64,000 bases of DNA from Roseovarius lutimaris (GCF_900115165.1 NZ_FOVP01000008.1:1-64000), one strand, 5' to 3'. Positions 34,845-43,975 are shown, counted from the stretch's first letter. The notes: a model not told the origin generated them from the letters alone. Made by a program: numbers and translations.

Positions 34845-36614
34845 TCACTCCGCTGCACGGGTCTTTTCCGGCTCTTGTTGCAAGATAGGTAGTTGCATTT
34901 CAAATACAGCCCCCCCATCAATCGCATTGCGCGCCGTAAGACGCCCGCCTAGGTCGTTTACGATACCCGATGAAATGGCAAGCCCCAAGCCGACCCCGTC
35001 ACCGGGAAGCTTGGTTGTGTAAAACGGCTCGAAAATGTTCTCGAAGTTGACAATCCCGGTGCCATTGTCGCGCACCGTCAGGATCGCGGTTTCCCCGGCG
35101 GCCAACAGGATACCGATGGTGGCATCCTTGACGTTTTCGGTGGCATCCATGGCGTTGCGCAAGAGGTTGATCATGACCTGTTCCACGCGCACCCGATCGC
35201 CCATGATCATCACCGGTTCACTGGGCAGGGTGCGGTCGATCTTGATCTTGCGCAGACGTAGCTGCGGTTCCATCATCGCAAGCGCCGAGGCAAGCGCATC
35301 GCCCATGTTTACAGGCTCGAACGTGTCACCACTCCGGCGCGCATAGGACTTGAGCTGTTTGGTGATCGCGCCCATCCGCTCGATCAGATCGTCGATCCGC
35401 TGGAACGACGACAGCGCCTCATCCGGGCGGTTTCGAGTCAGCAAAAGCCGCGCGCCAGCCAGATAGGTTTTCATCGCCGCCAAGGGTTGGTTCAGCTCGT
35501 GGCTGACCGCCGCCGACATCTCGCCCAGAGCCGCCAGTTTCGAGCTTTGCTGAAGCGTCTGTTCGGCCACGGCAAGGTTTTCCTGCACCCGTCGGCGTTC
35601 GGCGATTTCCCGCTGGAGCCGGGCATTCAATGCGCGAAGCTCTGCCGATTCCCGCTGAAACAGGACCATGCGCACGGCGGTGCGCCGGTTCAGGAAATAA
35701 AATGCGAGCGCCAGAAGAATCGCAAAGCCCATGATTTCAAGCGCGAGATAGCCGTTTACCTTGTCGCGCACGGCGGCATAGGTGGTGAAACTGGCAATGC
35801 GCCAGCCCCGAAACGCCACCCGCCCCTCGACGCGCATCACCGCCTCGCCGCGTACATAGGCATCGGGGGGCAAGGCGGTCCAGTCGGCGGTGGCCTGAAT
35901 GGCGCGCTGGATGGCGCTATTGGCGGGCTCGCGGCGCAGCGCGTCGGCCTCTGTCACACCGCGCCAGCGGGGTTCGGTTGCAAGGATGATCTGGCCCTCG
36001 CTATCGGTGACCATCACCGCATCGGAAATCCCCGCCCAGGCCCGTTCATACTTGCGCAGATCAACCTCGACCAGGATCACGCCAAGCACTTCGTTCTGCG
36101 TGTCGATCCGGCGCGAATAATAAAAGTTATATTGGCCCGATTCCTGACGCAACACCTTGAAAACAGTATCTCTTGAGCGCAGGGCATCAACAAAATACGG
36201 CTCCTGCTTGAGCGACTTGCCAAGCGAACTGCGCTCGGTCGCGGCCACCGTGCGCCCGTCCTTGTCAAGCAGGGTCAAAGACGCGGCGCCGATCTCGCTC
36301 AGGAAGGAGATAAGCCGCTGCGTGGACTGGGCGTAATCATCGGTACTGAGCGCCCGAATAAGCGCCGGGTCACGCGCCAGAAGCTGGGGCACAATCGCGT
36401 TCTGGCGCAGCTCGCTCAGCAAGTTGCCGCTGTAAAGCACCAGCCGCAGCTCGGCGCGGTTGCGGGTGTTTTCGGTAAAGCGGTCGGTCAACAGGCGATT
36501 GGTCACCACCACCACCGACACCGCCAGCACCACAAGCGCCAAGAGCACAAGGCGCGCGCGCCAGCTTATGGTGCGCATGCGGGAGGGTGGGGTTTTGACC
36601 AATGAGCCGCTCAT
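34845..36614 (-). CDS. dctB: DctB-like sensor histidine kinase
   Basis: A 589-residue membrane kinase. A first transmembrane helix (about 18-40) and a second (about 290-308) enclose a large periplasmic double-PAS (dCache-like) sensor, as in DctB of C4-dicarboxylate systems. A coiled coil follows, then the H-box AVSHELNQPLAAM with phospho-acceptor His372. The ATPase domain has an N-box (NLLRNAMDAT), G1 box (VRDNGTGI) and G2 (GVGLGLAISSGIV). It pairs with the adjacent regulator. No dicarboxylate transporter genes are in the window, so the ligand is an inference from family. Confidence 0.9.
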   Translation of the reverse strand: MSGSLVKTPPSRMRTISWRARLVLLALVVLAVSVVVVTNRLLTDRFTENTRNRAELRLVLYSGNLLSELRQNAIVPQLLARDPALIRALSTDDYAQSTQRLISFLSEIGAASLTLLDKDGRTVAATERSSLGKSLKQEPYFVDALRSRDTVFKVLRQESGQYNFYYSRRIDTQNEVLGVILVEVDLRKYERAWAGISDAVMVTDSEGQIILATEPRWRGVTEADALRREPANSAIQRAIQATADWTALPPDAYVRGEAVMRVEGRVAFRGWRIASFTTYAAVRDKVNGYLALEIMGFAILLALAFYFLNRRTAVRMVLFQRESAELRALNARLQREIAERRRVQENLAVAEQTLQQSSKLAALGEMSAAVSHELNQPLAAMKTYLAGARLLLTRNRPDEALSSFQRIDDLIERMGAITKQLKSYARRSGDTFEPVNMGDALASALAMMEPQLRLRKIKIDRTLPSEPVMIMGDRVRVEQVMINLLRNAMDATENVKDATIGILLAAGETAILTVRDNGTGIVNFENIFEPFYTTKLPGDGVGLGLAISSGIVNDLGGRLTARNAIDGGAVFEMQLPILQQEPEKTRAAE

Positions 36615-36687
36615 GAACTAAACTCTAGGCCGCACGGTCGGCTGCCTCAAGGTGTCCGGTCTCAGAGAGTCTGGCCACACGGCGGCG

Positions 36688-37356
36688 TCAGGCGTCGGCA
36701 AGCTGGTTCACAAGAGATGTAAACATCGCCGCGCCGTCGCTGCCACCGTGAAGCGGCTCTGCCATGCGTTCAGGATGCGGCATCATGCCAAGCACGCGAC
36801 GGTTGTCAGACAGGATACCGGCAATGTCGCGGGCCGACCCGTTGGGATTGTCGTCATAGGTAAAGGCCACACGATCCTCTTTCTCAAGCCGATCAAGCGT
36901 GGCATCATCGGCAAAATAATTGCCATCATGGTGGGCAATCGGAACGGTCATGCTGCTGCCCGCAGCATAGCCTTGGGTAAAGGCACTATCGGCGGTCTTC
37001 ACCTTAAGCGAGACCGGCTTGCAGATATATTTCAGCCCGGCATTGCGCAGCAGAACCCCAGGCAACAGCCTGGTTTCGGTCAGCACCTGAAAGCCGTTGC
37101 AGACGCCCAGGACATAACCGCCCTTTTGCGCGTGGGTGATCACCGACCGGCAGATCGGCGAATTGGCCGCAATCGCCCCGCAACGCAGGTAGTCGCCAAA
37201 CGAAAACCCACCCGGAACGCCAATGATATCAACCCCTTGCGGAAGGTCCGTATCCTTGTGCCAGACCATCGACACCTGTGCCCCTGCCCGTTCAAAGGCG
37301 ACGGCCAGATCACGGTCACAGTTGGATCCCGGGAAAACGATGATGGCCGCTTTCAT
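36688..37356 (-). CDS. purQ: Phosphoribosylformylglycinamidine synthase subunit PurQ
   Basis: A 222-residue class I glutamine amidotransferase, the ammonia-producing subunit of FGAM synthase in purine synthesis. [12 protein letters not shown] opens the protein, the catalytic cysteine is in [15 protein letters not shown], and the His/Glu pair is in MMPHPER. It forms a PurLQS complex with PurS encoded upstream; purL is not in the window. It follows the alcohol dehydrogenase gene by only 10 bases, so a foreign-looking enzyme sits in the middle of this operon. Confidence 0.96.
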   Translation of the reverse strand: MKAAIIVFPGSNCDRDLAVAFERAGAQVSMVWHKDTDLPQGVDIIGVPGGFSFGDYLRCGAIAANSPICRSVITHAQKGGYVLGVCNGFQVLTETRLLPGVLLRNAGLKYICKPVSLKVKTADSAFTQGYAAGSSMTVPIAHHDGNYFADDATLDRLEKEDRVAFTYDDNPNGSARDIAGILSDNRRVLGMMPHPERMAEPLHGGSDGAAMFTSLVNQLADA

Positions 37357-37366
37357 GGCGCGCTCC

Positions 37367-38410
37367 TTAGCTTGAGAAATCTGTGATGACAGCTACGCCA
37401 GGCGGGGCTGCCTTGTCAAACGCCGCAAGTTCTGACGTCACCGCGCTGAGCGCGATGCGGCGGGTCACCAACGGGTTCAGGTCGACATGACCGCCCTCAA
37501 TCAGGCTGAGCAGGCTGGGATAGCACCAGCTCGGCATGCCGCGCGTGCCGTAAATCGCCAGCTGCCCGGAATAGACCACATCCATCGGAATCGGCATGGT
37601 CGCGTGATCGCCCGCAGGCATCCCCACCTGAACCAGCCGCCCGAGTTTGCGCAGGGATTTGAGCGCGCCGATGGTTGTGGCCGCAATGCCCAGGGCCTCA
37701 ATCGCAAGATCGGCCCCGCCGCCGGTGATCTCTTTCACAACGCTCGCGGCATCGACCTGCGCCGCATTGACCACCGCATCGGCGCCAAGCGCCCTGGCAT
37801 AGGCCAGTTTTTCGGGAACGATATCAACCACCACGACGCGCGCGCCAAGCGCTCGCCCCAGCAACAGCGCCGAAATTCCAACACCACCACCCCCAAAAAC
37901 CGCCAGCCATTCCCCCGGCCGCAGGGCCGCGCGCCCGGTCAGGGCGTGCCAGGCGGTTGTCACCCGACACCCCAGACCAGCGGCCAACTCGGGGCTGATC
38001 CCTGTCGGCAAGGCGGTCAGGTTGGCATCGGCAAAGGGCACGGCAATCTGTTCGGCAAAGGCGCCCGGAATGGTAAAGCCCGGCACCGCCTGATCTAGAC
38101 AGATCGTCTGATGTCCGGCGGCGCAATCGGGGCAAGCGCCACAGGCCAAAATGAAGGGCGCAATAACCCGGTCGCCGATTTGCCAGCGAGTGGTGCCTTG
38201 ACCGACGCCAATCACCTCGCCGCAAAATTCATGGCCCGGCGTATGCGGCAGCGCCACATCAGGATCGGCCCCGACCCAGGCATGCCAGTCAGAGCGGCAA
38301 ACGCCACAGGCCAGAACCTTGAGAACCACGCCACCCTTGGGGGCTTCAGGATCGGGCACGTCAACGATTTCAAGCGGTTCCCGCCAGGCCGTCAGCCGGG
38401 CGGCCCGCAT
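37367..38410 (-). CDS. Zinc-dependent alcohol dehydrogenase family protein within the purine operon
   Basis: A 347-residue medium-chain dehydrogenase. The catalytic zinc site ([10 protein letters not shown] and [10 protein letters not shown]) and the structural zinc cysteines ([15 protein letters not shown]) are complete, followed by a Rossmann NAD-binding motif ([20 protein letters not shown]). The substrate is not identifiable from sequence. Its ATG overlaps the purS stop by one base (TGATG) and purQ follows 10 bases later, so it is translated within the purS-purQ transcript. The link to purine synthesis is unexplained. Confidence 0.9.
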   Translation of the reverse strand: MRAARLTAWREPLEIVDVPDPEAPKGGVVLKVLACGVCRSDWHAWVGADPDVALPHTPGHEFCGEVIGVGQGTTRWQIGDRVIAPFILACGACPDCAAGHQTICLDQAVPGFTIPGAFAEQIAVPFADANLTALPTGISPELAAGLGCRVTTAWHALTGRAALRPGEWLAVFGGGGVGISALLLGRALGARVVVVDIVPEKLAYARALGADAVVNAAQVDAASVVKEITGGGADLAIEALGIAATTIGALKSLRKLGRLVQVGMPAGDHATMPIPMDVVYSGQLAIYGTRGMPSWCYPSLLSLIEGGHVDLNPLVTRRIALSAVTSELAAFDKAAPPGVAVITDFSS

Positions 38411-38649
38411 CAGCCCAGCTCCACCGAGTAGCTTTCGATCACGATATTGGCCAGAAGCTTTTCACACATATCGGTGACGGCTTTGCGGGCCTCGGCCTCG
38501 TCGGTCTCGGCCAGATCAAGCTCGATCACCTTGCCCTGGCGAACGCCGTTCACCCCGTCAAAGCCCAAGGACCCAAGCGCGTGGCGCACGGCCTCGCCCT
38601 GTGGATCGAGAACCCCGGTTTTCAACATGACATGCACGCGTGCTTTCAT
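38410..38649 (-). CDS. purS: Phosphoribosylformylglycinamidine synthase subunit PurS
   Basis: A 79-residue small subunit of the PurLQS complex. KARVHVMLKTGVLDPQGEAV, HALGSLGFDGVNGVRQGKVIELDL and CEKLLANIVIESY match the family along its whole length. It bridges PurL and PurQ for ammonia channelling. It lies 68 bases after purC and overlaps the dehydrogenase gene by one base. Confidence 0.95.
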   Translation of the reverse strand: MKARVHVMLKTGVLDPQGEAVRHALGSLGFDGVNGVRQGKVIELDLAETDEAEARKAVTDMCEKLLANIVIESYSVELG

Positions 38650-38717
38650 GGCGTCTTTCCTATGTGGTCTGGCGGCGCGTATCGCGCCGGATGGTCATTG
38701 GGCGCAAAGCCGCGCCC

Positions 38718-39479
38718 TTAGTTGATAAGCGTCGGCCGCGCCATCGGGGTGGCCCCTTTGGGCATGACGCCAAGACGGTTTGCCACCTCGGTATAGGCAT
38801 CCGTGAGGCTGCCGAGATCACGGCGGAACACGTCCTTGTCAAGCTTGCGACCGGTTTCGATATCCCACAAACGACAACTGTCGGGGCTGATCTCATCGGC
38901 AACGATCAGGCGCTGGAAGTCGCCATCATAGACGCGGCCGACCTCAATCTTGAAATCCACTAGCTTGATGCCGATACCGAACATCACACCGGCCATGAAA
39001 TCATTGACCCGCAGCGCAAGGCTGAGGATATCGTCCATATCCTGCTGGCTGGCCCAGCCAAAGGCGGCGATATGCTCTTCTGTCACCAGAGGATCGCCAA
39101 GCGCATCATCCTTGAGGCAATATTCGACAATCGGGCGCGGCAGTTGCGTGCCCTCTTCGATGCCAAGCCGCTTGGCCATGGAGCCTGCGGCATAGTTGCG
39201 CACGATGATTTCAAGCGGCACAATTTCACAGGCGCGCACCAGTTGTTCGCGCATATTGATCCGCTTGATGAAATGCGTCGGCACGCCAATCGTGTTCAGC
39301 CCGGTCATGAAATATTCCGAAAGCATGTTGTTAAGCACGCCCTTGCCTTCGATCACCGCCTTCTTTTCGGCATTGAAAGCGGTGGCATCATCCTTGAAAT
39401 ACTGAATGATCGTGCCGGGTTCTGGCCCTTCATAGAGGGTCTTTGCCTTGCCTTCGTAAATTTTCTTGCGCCGCGCCAT
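38718..39479 (-). CDS. purC: Phosphoribosylaminoimidazole-succinocarboxamide synthase
   Basis: A 253-residue SAICAR synthetase of the purine pathway, which joins aspartate to CAIR using [17 protein letters not shown] is the ATP-binding start, followed by [23 protein letters not shown] and the signature [15 protein letters not shown]. It is the first gene of the minus-strand set purC-purS-ADH-purQ. Confidence 0.97.
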   Translation of the reverse strand: MARRKKIYEGKAKTLYEGPEPGTIIQYFKDDATAFNAEKKAVIEGKGVLNNMLSEYFMTGLNTIGVPTHFIKRINMREQLVRACEIVPLEIIVRNYAAGSMAKRLGIEEGTQLPRPIVEYCLKDDALGDPLVTEEHIAAFGWASQQDMDDILSLALRVNDFMAGVMFGIGIKLVDFKIEVGRVYDGDFQRLIVADEISPDSCRLWDIETGRKLDKDVFRRDLGSLTDAYTEVANRLGVMPKGATPMARPTLIN

Positions 39480-39641
39480 GCCAACTCCGCCGGTTGGGTC
39501 AGGGGCCGAGTCCCCTGTACCGTTGCGCTCTCATAGTGCATGGGCGGCATTGTCGCAAGATCACGTTGGCCCCTTGCCCTTTGGCGCACAGAATTGCATA
39601 TCTTGATAGAGATTAATCCTTGGCTAATGGGGAATGGACCT

Positions 39642-39956
39642 ATGACCACATTCGATGATCGCGAAAACGCGTTTGAAAATAAATTCGCCCATGACGAGGA
39701 AATGAAATTCCGCGCCGAGGCCCGCCGCAACAAGCTTTTGGGCCTCTGGGCGGCGGAGCTTCTGGGCAAGACCGGCGATGATGCCGATGCCTATGCCAAA
39801 GAGGTCGTCAAAGCCGATTTCGAAGAGGCCGGCCACGAAGACGTCGTGCGCAAGGTCGCCGGTGATCTTGGTGATATCGCCGATGCCGATACGATCCGCG
39901 GCAAGATGAACGAATTGCTCAAGATCGCCAAAGATCAGCTGATGAAAGAAGCCTAA
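39642..39956 (+). CDS. F1-ATPase inhibitor zeta subunit (DUF1476)
   Basis: A 104-residue protein that matches the DUF1476/zeta family found in alphaproteobacteria. FDDRENAFENKFAHDEEMKF is the N-terminal inhibitory helix region, then ARRNKLLGLWAAELLG and the C-terminal KMNELLKIAKDQL. In Paracoccus denitrificans zeta inserts its N-terminus into F1 and blocks ATP hydrolysis. The ATG at 39642 gives the family length; an upstream in-frame start adds 34 atypical residues. A clear terminator follows. Confidence 0.93.
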   Translation: MTTFDDRENAFENKFAHDEEMKFRAEARRNKLLGLWAAELLGKTGDDADAYAKEVVKADFEEAGHEDVVRKVAGDLGDIADADTIRGKMNELLKIAKDQLMKEA

Positions 39957-39984
39957 GCGCCTCTTCTCCTGAAACACCAAAGAC

Positions 39985-40012
39985 AGGCGCGCCCCCGCAG
40001 GTGCGCCTTTTT
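39985..40012 (+). terminator. Rho-independent terminator of the zeta subunit gene
   Basis: AGGCGC and GCGCCT pair around a 12-base loop and are followed by TTTTT, 29 bases after the stop. Confidence 0.85.
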
Positions 40013-40141
40013 CATGACCGGTAAATGTGTCAACACCCGGCCCAATCGGAACCAACCTCACAATTGTCATGAGAAATATGAGTTTGCGCCAGGCCGGCAT
40101 TCATGAGAGGACACCCGGCACACTTATCCAGGACACCCCCC

Positions 40142-41152
40142 ATGACAAATGCCCTTTCCCAGATGCTGGCCGCGCGCGACTGGATCCTCGCTGATGGCGC
40201 CACCGGGACCAATCTTTTCAACATGGGCCTGCAATCGGGCGATGCCCCCGAGATGTGGAATGATGAGCATCCCGACCGGATCGAGCTTTTGTACAAACAG
40301 GCGGTCGATGCCGGCAGCGATCTATTCCTGACCAATTCTTTTGGCGGCAACGCGGCGCGCCTCAAACTGCACGGTGCGCAGAAACGCGCGCGCGAGCTGT
40401 CGCGCATTTCCGCAGAGATTGGCCGCGAGGTGGCGGACCGCTATGATCGCCCGGTGATCGTGGCCGGCTCTGTCGGTCCCACCGGCGAGATCATGGCCCC
40501 GATGGGCGCGCTGACCCATGAGCTTGCGGTGGAAATCTTTCACGAACAGGCCGAGGGTCTGAAAGAAGGCGGGGCCGATGTGCTCTGGCTGGAAACCATT
40601 TCCGCGCCCGAAGAATACAAGGCTGCCGCCGAAGCCTTCAAACTGGCCGATATCCCCTGGTGTGGCACCATGAGTTTTGACACCGCCGGGCGCACGATGA
40701 TGGGTCTGACATCGGCCGATATGGTGAATATGGTCGACAAGCTTGGCAACACGCCGCTGGCCTATGGCGCAAATTGCGGGGTTGGCGCGTCGGATCTGTT
40801 GCGCACCGTGCTTGGCTTTGTCGCCCAGGGCAGCGAGCGCCCGATCATTGCAAAAGGCAATGCCGGCATCCCGAAATATCATGACGGGCACATCCATTAC
40901 GACGGCACGCCCGATCTGATGGCAGACTATGCGGTTCTGGCGCGCGATGCCGGGGCGACGATTATCGGCGGCTGCTGTGGCACCATGCCCGAGCATCTGT
41001 CGAAAATGCGCGAGGCCCTGGAAACCCGCCCGCGTGGCGAACGCCCGACGCTGGATCAGATCACCGATGCGCTTGGGGCGTTTTCCTCGGCGGCGGATGG
41101 CACCGGCGATGACACCCCCGCGCCGCGCCGCAATCGCCGCCGCCGCGCTTAG
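40142..41152 (+). CDS. bmt: Homocysteine S-methyltransferase (betaine-homocysteine type)
   Basis: A 336-residue zinc methyltransferase that makes methionine from homocysteine. WILADGATGTNLFNMGL and LTNSFGGNAARL form the substrate region. The zinc cysteines are in YGANCGVGAS and IIGGCCGTMPEH, as in the homocysteine domain of MetH and in BHMT. The ATG at 40142 follows AGGAC. The C-terminus ends in a run of arginines. The methyl donor could be betaine directly or a methyl-corrinoid; a corrinoid protein is encoded 1.4 kb downstream (42519-43223), consistent with the split methionine synthase described in roseobacters. No SAM or B12 riboswitch was recognised upstream. Confidence 0.9.
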   Translation: MTNALSQMLAARDWILADGATGTNLFNMGLQSGDAPEMWNDEHPDRIELLYKQAVDAGSDLFLTNSFGGNAARLKLHGAQKRARELSRISAEIGREVADRYDRPVIVAGSVGPTGEIMAPMGALTHELAVEIFHEQAEGLKEGGADVLWLETISAPEEYKAAAEAFKLADIPWCGTMSFDTAGRTMMGLTSADMVNMVDKLGNTPLAYGANCGVGASDLLRTVLGFVAQGSERPIIAKGNAGIPKYHDGHIHYDGTPDLMADYAVLARDAGATIIGGCCGTMPEHLSKMREALETRPRGERPTLDQITDALGAFSSAADGTGDDTPAPRRNRRRRA

Positions 41153-41157
41153 CGATT

Positions 41158-41215
41158 GGCTCTTCGCGCCCTTACGTGCGCGCCTCGCGAGGCGGGCTGT
41201 CAGGCCTGACGAGCC
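41158..41215 (+). repeat. Intergenic palindromic repeat, copy A
   Basis: A 58-base element begins GGCTCTTCGCGCCCTT and ends GACGAGCC, with a central perfect palindrome CGCCTCGCGAGGCG. About 50 of 58 bases match copy B at 56648-56705, and it sits right after the bmt stop codon in the same orientation. Confidence 0.75.
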
Positions 41216-42304
41216 TCATCCGAAAAGCGACATTTGATCGCCCCGTTGAAACGGGCGATCAAACAGATCGGTGCGAAGCCCCGGCTGAGGCCCATTGAGC
41301 CCGAGCCGCGTCGCCGCGGCCTCGAATCGACGCGCGATAAGGCGCGCATAAACACCGCTGCCGCGCATGCGCCTGCCCCAATCGGCCTCATATACCTTGC
41401 CGCCGTGCATTTCGCGCACCCGGTTCATCACCCGGTTCACACGGTCGGGGTAATGCGCCGTCAGCCAGTCCTGGAAAAGCGGCGCCACCTCAAGCGGCAG
41501 CCGCAGCATGATCCAGCTCGCCGCATCCGCCCCCGCCTCGCGACCGGCAGCAAGCAGCGTCTCGATCTCATGATCCGTCAGCCCCGGAATAACCGGTGAG
41601 GTCATGATGCGCACCGGCACCCCCGCCCCGCTCAACGCGCGAATTGTGGCCAACCGCCGCTTGGGCGACGGCGCCCGCGGCTCAAGCTTGCGCGCAAGAT
41701 CCGCATCAAGCGAGGTCACCGAAACACCAACCCGCACCAGCCCCTGTGCCGCCATATCCGACAGAATATCGAGATCGCGCTCAATCAGCGTGCCCTTGGT
41801 CACAATTGCCACCGGGTGCCGGAACCGGCGCAAGACCTCAAGACAGGCGCGGGTGATCTCTCGGTTCTGCTCGATCGGCTGATAGGGGTCGGTATTGGTG
41901 CCAATCGCAATCGGGCGCGGCGCATAACGCGGGTTGCGCAACTCTGCATCCAACAGCGCCGCCGCATTGGGCCGCGCAATAAGCCGGGTCTCGAAATCCA
42001 ACCCCGGCGATAGCCCAAGCCAGGCATGGGTCGGGCGGGCAAAGCAATAGATGCACCCATGCTCGCAGCCGCGATAGGGATTGATCGACCGGTCAAACGG
42101 AAGATCAGGCGAGCGGTTATAGGTTATGATCCGGCGCGCGACCTCATCGCTGACATGGGTGCGCAGCGGTTGCTCTGTCGTCTCCTGCGCCCAGCCATCG
42201 GGCTCATAGCGCGTCTCGGTCGCCTCATAGCGACCGGCGAGATTGCTGCACGCCCCGCGAGCAGCGACCCGCAGGCCGGGCGATATCGATTCACTCTCGG
42301 ACAT
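41216..42304 (-). CDS. PA0069-family radical SAM protein (spore photoproduct lyase-like)
   Basis: A 362-residue radical SAM enzyme. The 4Fe-4S cysteine motif is in YRGCEHGCIYCFARPTHAW (CxxxCxxC), followed by IGTNTDPYQPIE, AIVTKGTLIERDLDIL and GVSVTSLD, all typical of the PA0069 group, which resembles spore photoproduct lyase. The start at 42304 gives the normal N-terminus (MSESES...RYEATETRYEPDGW); upstream in-frame sequence is atypical and contains the regulatory region. A GTTC-N7-GTTC LexA-type site lies 13-27 bases upstream, so DNA-damage induction is likely. The reaction is unknown. Confidence 0.85.
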   Translation of the reverse strand: MSESESISPGLRVAARGACSNLAGRYEATETRYEPDGWAQETTEQPLRTHVSDEVARRIITYNRSPDLPFDRSINPYRGCEHGCIYCFARPTHAWLGLSPGLDFETRLIARPNAAALLDAELRNPRYAPRPIAIGTNTDPYQPIEQNREITRACLEVLRRFRHPVAIVTKGTLIERDLDILSDMAAQGLVRVGVSVTSLDADLARKLEPRAPSPKRRLATIRALSGAGVPVRIMTSPVIPGLTDHEIETLLAAGREAGADAASWIMLRLPLEVAPLFQDWLTAHYPDRVNRVMNRVREMHGGKVYEADWGRRMRGSGVYARLIARRFEAAATRLGLNGPQPGLRTDLFDRPFQRGDQMSLFG

Positions 42305-42316
42305 GTGAAATTTATG

Positions 42317-42331
42317 GAACATAAAGGGAAC
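42317..42331 (-). promoter_or_regulatory. LexA (SOS) box upstream of the radical SAM gene
   Basis: On the minus strand the sequence is GTTC CCTTTAT GTTC, an exact match to the alphaproteobacterial LexA direct repeat GTTC-N7-GTTC. It lies between an AT-rich TATATAAG stretch and the start codon at 42304. Confidence 0.75.
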
Positions 42332-42518
42332 ATATGCAACAGGCTTATATAGATCATGACAATTTCGACGTGGGGTGCTCCGCAATTTGTCGCTATAAGT
42401 CGGTTGCAGGACGGCCAGTGTCGTATTCCGGAAAGTGGACCCGCGACAAATTGTCGAAAGCTGCACAAGACACAAACACTCCGTGCCCCGCGCGCACAGC
42501 AATCTGAGGATTCCCGAA

Positions 42519-43223
42519 ATGTCTGACCAAGAAGACGACATCATCCTGTCGGAGCTGGACAATGAAGAACTTGTTCAGCAGATGTTTGACGACCTTTACG
42601 ACGGTCTCAAGGAAGAGATCGAGGAAGGCGTGAATATCCTTCTTGAGCGTGGCTGGCAGCCCTATCAGGTGCTGACCGAGGCACTTGTCGGTGGGATGAC
42701 CATCGTTGGCAAGGACTTCCGCGACGGAATCCTCTTTGTCCCCGAGGTGCTCCTGGCCGCCAACGCAATGAAGGGCGGCATGGCCATCCTCAAACCGCTT
42801 CTGGCCGAAACCGGCGCCCCGCGCGTTGGCAAGATGGTGATCGGCACGGTCAAGGGCGACATTCACGACATCGGCAAGAACCTTGTCTCGATGATGATGG
42901 AAGGCGCCGGCTTTGAGGTTGTCGATCTCGGCATCAACAATCCGGTCGAGAATTACCTTGAGGCGCTCGAAACCGAAGAGCCCGACATCCTTGGCATGTC
43001 GGCGCTTTTGACCACCACGATGCCCTATATGAAGGTTGTGATCGACACGCTGATCGAACAGGGCAAGCGCGACGATTACGTGGTTCTGGTCGGTGGCGCA
43101 CCGCTGAACGAAGAATTCGGCAAGGCCATCGGCGCCGATGCCTATTGCCGCGATGCCGCCGTGGCCGTGGAAACCGCCAAGGATTTCATGGCGCGCAAAC
43201 ACAACAAGCTCGCCGCAGGCTAA
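42519..43223 (+). CDS. Corrinoid (B12-binding) protein of a split methionine synthase
   Basis: A 234-residue two-domain cobalamin carrier. The helical cap (about 15-95: VQQMFDDLYDGLKEEIEEGV, FFVPEVLL-type FVPEVLLAANAMKGG) precedes a B12-binding Rossmann domain with the DxHxxG ligand motif in GTVKGDIHDIGKNLV and GMSALLTTTMPYM. The His of DIHDIG coordinates cobalt. The ATG at 42519 follows GAGGA. It would shuttle methyl groups between a folate- or methyl-donor-binding partner and homocysteine. Bmt and DUF1638 flank it; the pterin-binding partner is not in this window. Confidence 0.92.
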   Translation: MSDQEDDIILSELDNEELVQQMFDDLYDGLKEEIEEGVNILLERGWQPYQVLTEALVGGMTIVGKDFRDGILFVPEVLLAANAMKGGMAILKPLLAETGAPRVGKMVIGTVKGDIHDIGKNLVSMMMEGAGFEVVDLGINNPVENYLEALETEEPDILGMSALLTTTMPYMKVVIDTLIEQGKRDDYVVLVGGAPLNEEFGKAIGADAYCRDAAVAVETAKDFMARKHNKLAAG

Positions 43224-43292
43224 GCTGCGCAGCCGCGTAAAAGCGTGACGGCCCGCGGTCATTTGCGGGCCGTATTCGCGAGAGGAGCCGCC

Positions 43293-43943
43293 ATGACCAA
43301 GCCACCAAGCGATGACACCCTGACCCATAGCGGCCTTGAGGCACACCACGGCGGGCGCATCCTGCTGATTGCCTGCGGGGCCCTGGCGCATGAAATCCTG
43401 ACGCTCAAACGGCTCAACGGGTGGGATCACATGGATCTGACCTGCCTGCCCGCCAAACTGCACCTCTACCCCGACAAGATCACCGAGGCGGTTGCAGAGG
43501 CGGTTGAAAACAATCGCGCCGCTTACGATCATATCTTTGTGGTCTATGCCGATTGCGGCACCGGTGGCCAGCTAGCGGCGAAATGCGCCGACCTCGGCGT
43601 CGAGATGATCGCAGGCCCGCATTGCTATTCTTTTTTCGAGGGCAATGATGCCTTCGCGGCACGTGGCGATGATGACATGCGGGCGTTTTTCCTGACCGAT
43701 TTTCTGGTCCGCCAATTCGATGCTTTCGTGTGGAAACCGATGGGGCTTGATCGCCACCCCGAATTGCGTGACATGATTTTCGGCAATTACACCACGCTGA
43801 TCTATCAAGCACAGACCGAAGACCCGGCGCTGCTCAGCAAGGCACGCGCCTGCGCAGACCGGCTTGGCCTCGCGTTTGAATACCGCTTTACCGGCTACGG
43901 TGACCTTAAGACATCACTTGAAAATCAGGCATCAAAATACTGA
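43293..43943 (+). CDS. DUF1638 protein, corrinoid-associated
   Basis: A 216-residue protein of a family commonly encoded beside corrinoid methyltransferases. LLIACGALAHEILTLKRLNG, LPAKLHLYPDKI, FVVYADCGTGGQL and MIAGPHCYSFFEG are the conserved blocks, with cysteines in IACGAL, YADCGTG and PHCYSF that could bind a metal. The function is not established. It follows the corrinoid gene by 69 bases with its own AGAGGAG site. A compact hairpin follows the stop. Confidence 0.85.
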   Translation: MTKPPSDDTLTHSGLEAHHGGRILLIACGALAHEILTLKRLNGWDHMDLTCLPAKLHLYPDKITEAVAEAVENNRAAYDHIFVVYADCGTGGQLAAKCADLGVEMIAGPHCYSFFEGNDAFAARGDDDMRAFFLTDFLVRQFDAFVWKPMGLDRHPELRDMIFGNYTTLIYQAQTEDPALLSKARACADRLGLAFEYRFTGYGDLKTSLENQASKY

Positions 43944-43975
43944 AATATTTCATCTTTCCAAAAATACTCTGGGGA

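Noticed and set aside
40013-40141. Possible SAM- or B12-responsive riboswitch before the homocysteine methyltransferase
   Set aside because: No known SAM, SAM/SAH or cobalamin consensus elements could be matched.
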